This document shows positions 24,114-31,465 of a DNA stretch of 64,000 nt, one piece after another (positions within the stretch are counted from its first letter, which is position 1; each line of letters starts with the position of its first letter). Origin of the DNA: JAWLEP01 sp964553045 (lineage in GTDB: Bacteria > Fermentibacterota > Fermentibacteria > Fermentibacterales > JCC-6); assembly GCA_964553045.1 (NCBI GenBank), contig CAZKJG010000013.1, forward strand, positions 32,798-96,797. Direction: 5' to 3'. The translations under genes were made by a program, and so were the position numbers. The notes beneath the pieces were generated by a model. It saw nothing but the letters and a program-made list of their open reading frames with translations, had not been told where the DNA came from and did no database searches.

Positions 24114-27100
24114 ATGTCCAGGCTCCTCCTCGCAGGCGCATTGCTGCTGGTCGCGTTCAGGGCTTCGGCCACCACTTTCGGTCGAGGCAAGGTTCAGACC
24201 TCGGTGCCCGACTGGTGGGAGCTGCGGTCGCAGAACGCAACCTTGTACTATCCCCGGGGCTCGGAGGAGGCGGCCGAGAGCCTCATGGTCATAGCTACCC
24301 GTGAGCTGGCCGAGCTGGGCCGGTACTTCGGCTACATGCCGGATCACGCCATTCCCCTGGTCCTCTACGCCTCACCCTCCACCTTCCGGCAGACCAACAT
24401 CAGCACCGCCGAGATAGGCGAGGGCGTAGGGGGGTTCACCGAGTTCTTCAAGGGCCGTGTCGTCGTGCCCTACAGCGGCTACTGGTCCGAGTTCAGGCAC
24501 GTGGTGGAGCACGAGATAAACCACGCCTTCGTGCTGGACATGCTCTACGGCACCTCCATCGAGAACATCATCCGCTCCCGGGCACCTCTGTGGACCATGG
24601 AGGGACTGGCCGAGTTCACCTCCCTGGGCTGGGACCGGGAGTCGGAGGCGGAGTTCCGGGACATGGTTATCGCCAACGAAATCGCTTCGATTCAGGAACT
24701 GTCCCGCCGCAGTGACTACATCGTATACCGTCAGGGCCAGGCGGTCTACCACTTCATCGCCACCCGCTACGGAGACGAGCGTCTGCGGAGGTTCGTCCGC
24801 AGCCTCAGGACTTCCGGAGACCTGCAGGAGGCCCTGGACCGGTCCCTGGGAATGTCAGTCGATCAGTTGAACCAACGGTTCATCGAGTGGGCGCGGGAGA
24901 CCTACTGGGCGGAGGTAGCGTGGAGGGAGAGCCCGTCCGACGTGGCCAGACCGGTGGGCAGGCAGGAGCAGATTCGATCGGCAAGCCCCTTCGTCTCCCC
25001 GGACGGCCGCTACGTTGCCGGCGTGGAGCCCCACCATGCCCGGTACGCCCTGACGGTGCGAAGCGCTGTGGACGGCCGCGTGGTGGAGAGGCTCTTCACC
25101 GGCGGCGGACTGTACGACGTCGATATCTCGCCCATGTACAGGGCCGGCGGCTTCTCCCCGGGCGGAGACACCCTGGCCTACGTCTACCATCATCTGGACG
25201 GCGACCGGCTGGCGCTGCGAAGCCTGGAGGGCCGGGGCAGGGAGCTGTCCGTGCGCATGGATCTGATACGGGAGCCCACCTGGTCTCCCGACGGCCGCTA
25301 CATCGCCTTCGGCGGCCTGGATGGCGGGCAGCTTGACGTCTACGTGCACGACCTGCTCACCGGCGAGACCGACAGGATCACCGAGTCCCACGAGGGCGAG
25401 AGGGACCTCTCATGGACCGGAAGGGGTCTCATGTACGCGGCCGAGAGCTCCTCCGGGGACTCCACTTATGTTGTGCGCGCGCGCAGGGACGGTGTTACCG
25501 ATACCGTCATGACCGGAACCTCGGGCTTGAGATACCCCAACGCCACGCCCGACGGGCTTCTGTTCCTCTCCGACCGCGAGGGTTACCCCGACCTCTACCT
25601 CAGAACCGAGCAGGGCGGGGTCGAGAGGCTCACCGCTCTGTACAGAACCGTTGAGAGCGTGACGTGGGCCGACTCCCTCAAGGCGGCGGCCTTCGCCACC
25701 GGTGACTGGAACGGAAGGAACGTTTTCATCGCCGATGACATAACCGACCGGCGGGTTCGAATAGAGGGGGCCGCCGGGCTGGAACTGTCCAGCAGAGCCG
25801 GCTCGGAAAGGACTGCAACTGCCCCGCCCCCGCACACGGCCGCCATTCCGCCGGAGCACAGGGAACGACGACCCGAGCCGCCGCGCCGGGAGGGAGGGCC
25901 GATCGATGCTCATTCCTCGACGGATTCGGGGGGCGAGCCTTCCACGGACGGCGGCCCTCGCGGACGAGGAGGGCCTGCGGGTCCCTCCGAACAGCGGAGG
26001 CCGGAAGCGGTAACCGGCCTGAGGGTGGCACCCTACGAGCCGAGGCTCTCGCTGGATTACGTGAACGCTCTCGCTTCGTTCGACTCCTATCTTGGCCTTG
26101 CCGGCTACACGCAGTTCCTCCTCAGCGACGTTCTCGCCAGCCACCGGCTCCTGCTGAACGTGAACCTCAACGGGGACATCACCGACGCGGACGCCATGGT
26201 CAGATACGCCTACCTGCCGCACAGGCTCGATCTGGGCGGAACCGTCTACCGCACCACCCGGCGCTACCTCTTCCGGTTCGACGATAATCACCTGGAGGAG
26301 ATAAGGGATACGGACATGGGTGTGGTGGGGGCCGCCAGCTACCCCGTCAGCGAGGCTCTCAGCCTCCGTGCCGAAACCGGCTACCGAACGATCGGAAGAC
26401 GGGGAATCTGGAACTCCGATGCCGACTACGAGGCCAACGTGACCTTTGGAGCCGCGGGCATTGTCTTCGACAACGCCAGGTGGGGCTACGTGGGGCCCCG
26501 GGTGGGCACCAGGGCCAGGCTGGGCATCGAGGTAGCCCCGGACCTGCTGGACTCCACCAACTACTACCTGGCAACCGCCGACCTCCGCCATTACACCTGG
26601 GTCTCCTCCCGGGTGACGCTGGCCATGCGCCTGGCGGGAGCAAGCAGCTGGGGCCGGGACGCCCCCCTGTTCTTCCTGGGCGGTGCGGTCCCCCACAGGC
26701 TGATCTGGGGAAGGGTGGACGAGGTCAGCGACCTGTTGGGCTTCTACGCCAACTACGCCGACATGCTGAGGGGTTACGACTACGGCACCCTCGAGGGCAG
26801 GCGGTACGTCAGCTCTACCATGGAGCTGCGGGTGCCCTTCATCGATCGTCTGCGGCTGGCCTCGCCGATCCCCCTCACCCTGAGCAACGGTCGCGGCGTG
26901 CTCTTCCTGGACCTGGGCACGGCCTTCAACGACCCCGGAGAATTCCACGGCGCATCCACCGATCGGGGCTACGAGCTGGACGACATAAAGGCCGGAATCG
27001 GATTCGGCTTCCGAATCAACCTGGGCTATTTCGTCCTGCGGGAGGACACCGCCTGGAGGACAACCATTCGCGGCATCTCCGCCAAGCCCGAGCACTACTT

Positions 27101-27122
27101 TGCCCTGGGCGCCGAGTTCTGA
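24114..27122 (+). CDS. Exported gluzincin peptidase/TolB-like propeller/outer-membrane beta-barrel fusion
   Basis: A 1002-residue protein with a signal peptide (ends FRASA). Residues 30-280 form an MA-type metallopeptidase: HEINH at about 133-137 gives two zinc ligands and a catalytic Glu, and 'WTMEGLAEF' provides the likely third ligand. Residues 285-560 contain TolB/PD40-like propeller blades ('SPDGRYVAGV', 'WSPDGRYIAFGG', 'SDREGYPDLYL'). A Pro/Glu/Arg-rich linker at 565-635 follows. Residues 640-1002 have alternating short strands and end in Phe (YFALGAEF), like a BamA/surface-antigen barrel. Cell placement would be the outer membrane with a periplasmic peptidase and propeller. An in-frame ATG at 24006 would add a basic leader and is unlikely, as GGAAGG precedes 24114. 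Confidence 0.75.
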   Translation: MSRLLLAGALLLVAFRASATTFGRGKVQTSVPDWWELRSQNATLYYPRGSEEAAESLMVIATRELAELGRYFGYMPDHAIPLVLYASPSTFRQTNISTAEIGEGVGGFTEFFKGRVVVPYSGYWSEFRHVVEHEINHAFVLDMLYGTSIENIIRSRAPLWTMEGLAEFTSLGWDRESEAEFRDMVIANEIASIQELSRRSDYIVYRQGQAVYHFIATRYGDERLRRFVRSLRTSGDLQEALDRSLGMSVDQLNQRFIEWARETYWAEVAWRESPSDVARPVGRQEQIRSASPFVSPDGRYVAGVEPHHARYALTVRSAVDGRVVERLFTGGGLYDVDISPMYRAGGFSPGGDTLAYVYHHLDGDRLALRSLEGRGRELSVRMDLIREPTWSPDGRYIAFGGLDGGQLDVYVHDLLTGETDRITESHEGERDLSWTGRGLMYAAESSSGDSTYVVRARRDGVTDTVMTGTSGLRYPNATPDGLLFLSDREGYPDLYLRTEQGGVERLTALYRTVESVTWADSLKAAAFATGDWNGRNVFIADDITDRRVRIEGAAGLELSSRAGSERTATAPPPHTAAIPPEHRERRPEPPRREGGPIDAHSSTDSGGEPSTDGGPRGRGGPAGPSEQRRPEAVTGLRVAPYEPRLSLDYVNALASFDSYLGLAGYTQFLLSDVLASHRLLLNVNLNGDITDADAMVRYAYLPHRLDLGGTVYRTTRRYLFRFDDNHLEEIRDTDMGVVGAASYPVSEALSLRAETGYRTIGRRGIWNSDADYEANVTFGAAGIVFDNARWGYVGPRVGTRARLGIEVAPDLLDSTNYYLATADLRHYTWVSSRVTLAMRLAGASSWGRDAPLFFLGGAVPHRLIWGRVDEVSDLLGFYANYADMLRGYDYGTLEGRRYVSSTMELRVPFIDRLRLASPIPLTLSNGRGVLFLDLGTAFNDPGEFHGASTDRGYELDDIKAGIGFGFRINLGYFVLREDTAWRTTIRGISAKPEHYFALGAEF

Positions 27123-27841
27123 TGAACGAGGCCCTCTGGCTGCTGTTCGCCATGGTCTCCCTGGGTCTGGTGCTGCTGGTCTTCAGGCTCTACGGCAGGG
27201 AGGGCCTGATGGCCTTCATCGCCGCCTCCATCATCCTCTGCAACCTGCAGGTCATCAAGCTGACAACACTGTTCGGTTTTACCGTCACCCTGGGAAACGT
27301 CCTCTACGGCGCGATATTCTTCTGCACCGACCTGCTGAACGAGCTCTACGGCCCCCGCGTAGCCAGACGCGGCGTAATGCTGGGATTCATAGTCATGATC
27401 TTCTTCACGGCCTCCAGCCAGCTGGCGCTGGTCTTCAGCGTGGCCCCGGACCCCTGGGCCGGGCAGGTCCAGGGGGCCATGGAGACAATCTACGGCTTCA
27501 TGCCCCGCCTGGCGGTAGCGAGCCTGGCGGCGTACCTGCTCAGCCAGATGCACGATATCTGGGCCTTCGCCTGGTGGCGCAGAAAGACCGATGGCCGAAT
27601 GCTCTGGCTTCGCAACAACGTCTCCACACTGGTGAGCCAGCTGATAGATTCCGTAGTATTCTGCTTCGTTGCATTCATGGGAGTGGTGGAGAGGGAACAT
27701 TTCCTGCAGATTCTGGTAACAACCTATGTGATAAAGGTCCTGGTCGCCCTGCTCGACACGCCCTTCATCTACCTGGGCAGAGCGATCGCCCGCCGGCGTG
27801 GGGAAGCCCCCGCCGCTGATCAGGTGGTGATGCAGCCTTGA
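27122..27841 (+). CDS. Queuosine precursor transporter family (YhhQ/DUF165) membrane protein
   Basis: The 239-residue protein has about six membrane helices. Family features include 'FTVTLGNVLYGAIFFCTDLLNELYG', as in YhhQ/VUT proteins ('...ad.l.E.yG'), 'SQMHDIWAFAWWRR', and 'LRNNVSTLVSQLIDSVVFCFVAFMG'. Members import preQ0/preQ1 for tRNA queuosine. The ATG overlaps the preceding stop (TGATG). The next gene overlaps by TTGA. Confidence 0.88.
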   Translation: MNEALWLLFAMVSLGLVLLVFRLYGREGLMAFIAASIILCNLQVIKLTTLFGFTVTLGNVLYGAIFFCTDLLNELYGPRVARRGVMLGFIVMIFFTASSQLALVFSVAPDPWAGQVQGAMETIYGFMPRLAVASLAAYLLSQMHDIWAFAWWRRKTDGRMLWLRNNVSTLVSQLIDSVVFCFVAFMGVVEREHFLQILVTTYVIKVLVALLDTPFIYLGRAIARRRGEAPAADQVVMQP

Positions 27842-28662
27842 GATTCCTCTTGCTTGCGACCCTTCCGTTGATCCTCCTCTCCGGCGCCGGCGCCGAGCCC
27901 TGGAGATGCCCCGCATGCTCTACCCTCGCCGAGGGGGACGCCTGCCCCGAATGCGGGCTGCTCAGACCCCCCGAAGGGATGGCCTACGTTCCGGCCTCCC
28001 GGGTGGAGATCATGGGGGACACCGTCTCGGTGGACGCCTTTCTGATAGACTCCGTGCCCGTAAGCTACCGGAAGGTCCTTCCCTGGCTGAACCGCAACCT
28101 GACATCCATGCAGGATCTGGCCGAGATACTGGTCGGCCAGTACGACGCCGACGGCCAGTTCCTCAAGTTCACCCCCTTTGTGGTGGGCGAGTCGGGCCAG
28201 GCCCTCACCGTACCCACGAACTGCTTCAGCATGCCGGTCTCCTCCCTGACCTGGACGGGAGCCGTGCGCTTTCTGAGGCACCGGGGGGCGCGGCTGCCCC
28301 GGGCCGCCGAGCTGGCGGCGGCCGCCGGGATGGGGTACGTGGACCCCGTTGACGTCTACCCGGTCATGAGCTCCTACTCCCAGGTTCTCGAGCGCAACAT
28401 GGGCATTCTGGGCTCGCTGGGCTCCCAGGCGATATTCTCCTACGGAGAGGGCTCCGAGCTTCAGATGTGGGAGTGGACCCTGGACGCCTGGGGCCAGGAG
28501 CCGGGCCAGCCCCTTCGGCAGCAGGACCCCTACAGGATCCTGCTCCGGCCGGCCGGCCTGGAGCCTGGAGTGGCACGCAAGGACATGGGCTACTTCAACG
28601 TGATATTCCGGGGAGTCATCCCGGTGGCTCCCGAAATCCATTCGGAAGGGGAAACGTCATGA
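27838..28662 (+). CDS. Exported FGE/SUMF1-like protein with an N-terminal zinc ribbon
   Basis: A 274-residue protein. Residues 1-19 look like a signal peptide. A four-cysteine ribbon (Cys 24, 27, 36 and 39) follows at once. Residues 45-180 resemble the FGE-sulfatase/SUMF1 domain: 'MAYVPASRVEIMGDTVSVDAF', 'PVSYRKVLPWLN' and 'WTGAVRFLRHRGARLPRAAELAAAAGMGYV', the standard 'W..A..y..w.g.RLPTEAEWE' region. It has lost the Trp-Glu of the standard motif, so catalysis is unclear. A reduced cysteine ribbon in an exported protein is odd. The TTG start overlaps the transporter. Confidence 0.6.
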   Translation: MRFLLLATLPLILLSGAGAEPWRCPACSTLAEGDACPECGLLRPPEGMAYVPASRVEIMGDTVSVDAFLIDSVPVSYRKVLPWLNRNLTSMQDLAEILVGQYDADGQFLKFTPFVVGESGQALTVPTNCFSMPVSSLTWTGAVRFLRHRGARLPRAAELAAAAGMGYVDPVDVYPVMSSYSQVLERNMGILGSLGSQAIFSYGEGSELQMWEWTLDAWGQEPGQPLRQQDPYRILLRPAGLEPGVARKDMGYFNVIFRGVIPVAPEIHSEGETS

Positions 28663-29249
28663 GCAGACACCTTGTCGCCTTTGTGGTGGCCGCCATGGTC
28701 CTGCTGGCGGCGTGCGGAGGAAGAACTGTAACCAGAACCGACACCGACACCACGACCGACCTCAGCGGCCGCTGGAACGACACCGACGCCAGAATGGTGG
28801 CGGACTCCATGGTGGACCAGTGCATCGACGGCGGCTGGCTGGTGGAGCACGGCCGGGGCCGGGAGGGCTACGAAAAGCCGGTGGTGGTCGTGGGCAGCGT
28901 CATCAACCGCAGCTCCGAGCACATCAGCACGGATGTCTTCATGAACGAGATAGAGCGGGCGCTGTTGGAATCCGGCCTGGTCAGGATGTCCGCAGGCAGG
29001 GGCGAGGACCCGGAGGTCCGCGCGGAACGCTACGACCAGCAGCGGTTCGCCTCTCCGGAGACAGCGGCGGAGTTCGGCCAGGAGGTCGGCGCCGATTACG
29101 TCATGATGGGCAGCGTCGACTCCATAACCGACGAAGAGGGCAATACCAGAGCTGTCTACTACCAGGTGAGCCTGGAGCTGATAGACGTGGAGACGGCGCT
29201 GAAGGTTTGGATGGGCAGCCTGGAGATCAAGAAGATCATCGAGTGGTAG
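28659..29249 (+). CDS. LpoB-like penicillin-binding protein activator, lipoprotein
   Basis: A 196-residue lipoprotein (lipobox LLAAC, Cys 19). The mature part has the LpoB order: 'DTDTTTDLSGRWNDTDARMVADSM', 'PVVVVGSVINRSSEHISTDVF', 'TAAEFGQEVGADYVMMGSVDSI' and 'YYQVSLELIDVETALKVWMGSLEIKK'. LpoB reaches from the outer membrane to activate the bifunctional peptidoglycan synthase PBP1B. The ATG overlaps the FGE-like gene. The next gene is a COG3014 lipoprotein, the usual partner. Confidence 0.85.
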   Translation: MSRHLVAFVVAAMVLLAACGGRTVTRTDTDTTTDLSGRWNDTDARMVADSMVDQCIDGGWLVEHGRGREGYEKPVVVVGSVINRSSEHISTDVFMNEIERALLESGLVRMSAGRGEDPEVRAERYDQQRFASPETAAEFGQEVGADYVMMGSVDSITDEEGNTRAVYYQVSLELIDVETALKVWMGSLEIKKIIEW

Positions 29250-29257
29250 ACCCGCCC

Positions 29258-30583
29258 ATGCGGTACGCAGCCGGCCGGTGGCTGACGCGGGGGTTCCTTC
29301 TGCTCGCAGCCGCGGCGATGCCCGGTTGCGGCAGCTACACGTCGACCATGCGGCCCGTCCGGGAGAGTCTCTACCGCGGTGACCCGCAGGCGGCTCTGGA
29401 GGTGTTCGAGGAGGGGGCCGCGCCGGACAGCGCCGGAAGGAACAGGCTGCTCTTCCTCATGGAGAAGGGCAATCTGCTGCGGCTTGCCGGAAGACCCGGG
29501 CGGGCCGAGCCGCTTCTGTTGGAGGCCGACCTGGTGAGCGACCTGCAGCGCGGCGTGGACCTGGCCGACGAGGCCGGCGCGCTGCTCACCAGCGATGCCG
29601 CCAGGGAGTTCCGCGGCGCCGACTACGAGAAGGTGATGATCAACTACATCCTGGCCTCCTGCTACGTCCAGCAGGGGAGGCTGGATGAAGCCCTGGTCGA
29701 ATGCAGGAGGGTGGGCGAGAAGCTCGCCGTCCTCAACGAGGCCTACGCCCGCGACAATGTTTACCGCGACGACGCTTTTGTCCGCTGGCTCATGGGAGTG
29801 ATGTTCGAGGCGGCCGGTGACCTCGACGACGCTCTGGTGGCCTACCGCAACAGCATAAGGGTATACGAGGACGACTACGCCGAGTACTACAACCTGCAGC
29901 CTCCCGTACAGGTGGCCTCGGACGTCCTGAGGCTCTGCCGGATGCTGGCCCTGGATGACCTCTACGGCGAGTACGCCTCCCGCTACCCGGAGGCCGTCCC
30001 GCCCGAGCAGGTTGCGGCGGGCGGCGGGCAGCTGGTGCTGGTGATCGAGTCGGGGCGCATACCCCGGAAGGTGGAGAGGGACTTCACCGCCTACACACGC
30101 GACAGGGTCTACAGGGTGGCTCTTCCCGCCATGCCGCGGAAGGGAGTGCAGCGTCATTATTTTGACGTCACCTTCTCGGGGGGGGCTCGAAGGGCCTGGC
30201 TGGCGGAGGATCTGGTGGAGATAGCCAGGAAGAACCTGGAGGACCAGGCCGGCCGCGACCTGGCCCGGGCAATTGCCAGGCTGGCGGCCAAAGCGGGAGT
30301 GTCCGAGGCCGGCGAAGAGCTGATGGAGGAGATAACGGGGGACGAGGGCGGATGCGTCTCCGAGGGTTTCGGAGCCCTGCTGAGCCTCCTGGGCGCCGCC
30401 GCAGAGCAGGCCGACCTGCGGGGATGGCTGACCCTTCCGGCCAGGATACACGCGGTGCGCCTGTACCTGCCCGCGGGAACCCATGATGTGGCGATTGAGA
30501 GGGACGGCCGGCGTCTGGAAACGCTCCGTGACGTGGAGATAACCGCCGGCGGCCTCGAGGTTCGCTTCGTCTACGCCCGGTAA
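29258..30583 (+). CDS. COG3014-type TPR lipoprotein, partner of LpoB-like protein
   Basis: A 441-residue protein. A lipobox-like AMPGC (Cys 24) follows a hydrophobic segment. Residues 40-240 are TPR helices that include 'ADYEKVMINYILASCYVQQGRLDEALVECRRV' in two parts. Residues 250-441 are a beta-rich end. COG3014 proteins are encoded next to LpoB-like lipoproteins in many Gram-negative bacteria. Their biochemical role is not established. The ATG lies eight bases after the LpoB stop. Confidence 0.75.
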   Translation: MRYAAGRWLTRGFLLLAAAAMPGCGSYTSTMRPVRESLYRGDPQAALEVFEEGAAPDSAGRNRLLFLMEKGNLLRLAGRPGRAEPLLLEADLVSDLQRGVDLADEAGALLTSDAAREFRGADYEKVMINYILASCYVQQGRLDEALVECRRVGEKLAVLNEAYARDNVYRDDAFVRWLMGVMFEAAGDLDDALVAYRNSIRVYEDDYAEYYNLQPPVQVASDVLRLCRMLALDDLYGEYASRYPEAVPPEQVAAGGGQLVLVIESGRIPRKVERDFTAYTRDRVYRVALPAMPRKGVQRHYFDVTFSGGARRAWLAEDLVEIARKNLEDQAGRDLARAIARLAAKAGVSEAGEELMEEITGDEGGCVSEGFGALLSLLGAAAEQADLRGWLTLPARIHAVRLYLPAGTHDVAIERDGRRLETLRDVEITAGGLEVRFVYAR

Positions 30584-30593
30584 CGGAGGGATC

Positions 30594-31238
30594 ATGGGCA
30601 GAAGAGACCTGGCGAAGATCATCGACCATACCTGCCTGTCTCCCGATGTGGGCATTCGGGAGATCCGCAGGCTCTGCAGCGAGGCTGTGGACCACGGATT
30701 CAAGTCGGTATGCGTGAATCCGCTGTGGGTGGAAGCCGCCTTCGGGCTGCTCCGGGGCAGGGCCCCGCTGGTATGCAGCGTGGTGGGCTTTCCGCTGGGG
30801 GCAACCCCGGCCAAAGCCTTCGAGACCGAGCGGGCGGTGGAGCTGGGCGCGGACGAGATAGACATGGTCATCCCCGTAGGACACCTCAGGCAGGGCAGCC
30901 ACAACCTGGTGCGGAGGCACATACTGGAGGTTGTGGAGGCGGCCGCCGGAAGGCCGGTCAAGGTCATACTGGAGACCTGTCTGCTTGAGCGGGAGGAGAA
31001 GGTCGCCGCCTGCCTGCTGGCCGTGGAGGCCGGTGCCGCCTGGGTGAAGACATCGACCGGCTTCTCCACCGGCGGCGCCACGCCGGAGGATGTCCGCCTG
31101 ATGGCCGAGACCGTGGGAGGACGTGCCGGCGTCAAGGCCTCCGGAGGAATACGCAGCTACGAACGGGCCATGGCCATGGTAGAGGCCGGCGCCGGAAGGC
31201 TGGGCTGCAGCCGCAGCGTGGAGATAGTCGGTGGGTAG
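30594..31238 (+). CDS. deoC: Deoxyribose-phosphate aldolase
   Basis: DeoC cleaves 2-deoxyribose 5-phosphate to acetaldehyde and glyceraldehyde 3-phosphate. The 214-residue TIM-barrel protein has 'IDHTCLSPD', 'VVGFPLGA', 'ELGADEIDMVIPVG', the Schiff-base lysine in 'WVKTSTGF', and 'GVKASGGIR'. The length fits the short (bacterial/archaeal) class. It follows the lipoproteins by ten bases. Confidence 0.94.
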   Translation: MGRRDLAKIIDHTCLSPDVGIREIRRLCSEAVDHGFKSVCVNPLWVEAAFGLLRGRAPLVCSVVGFPLGATPAKAFETERAVELGADEIDMVIPVGHLRQGSHNLVRRHILEVVEAAAGRPVKVILETCLLEREEKVAACLLAVEAGAAWVKTSTGFSTGGATPEDVRLMAETVGGRAGVKASGGIRSYERAMAMVEAGAGRLGCSRSVEIVGG

Positions 31239-31326
31239 AGTCGGCGGGCGGCCGTAGGGGTCGAACGACCGCCCGCCCGGGGTACCCGAATCGTCGGAAG
31301 CTCCTCCGGGCCGGCCAGGGAGGGGG

Positions 31327-31416
31327 TCAGACCGGCCAGGACAGGAGGATAATTACGGGCACCGCCAGGCAACTGATGGCCAGAAGCACCCAACTTCGCA
31401 ATCCGGGTTTCAACAT
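31327..31416 (-). CDS. Possible 29-residue single-helix membrane peptide
   Basis: On the minus strand an ATG opens a 29-codon frame, MLKPGLRSWV followed by about 19 hydrophobic residues and a stop. An AAGGA site lies nine bases ahead. It sits alone in the 227-base gap 31239-31465 between deoC and pcrA. The gap also holds an inverted repeat just after deoC (GCGGGCGG at 31244-31251 with CCGCCCGC at 31269-31276), with no T-run. Peptides this short are easily found by chance, so confidence is limited. Confidence 0.35.
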   Translation of the reverse strand: MLKPGLRSWVLLAISCLAVPVIILLSWPV

Positions 31417-31465
31417 CTTTACCGTCCTTCGTCAGGTTCAGTATCCACGTTAGGAAGCAATATTC

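Noticed and set aside
31244..31276. Terminator after deoC
   Set aside because: An 8-base stem with a 17-base loop and no T-run; too weak to call.
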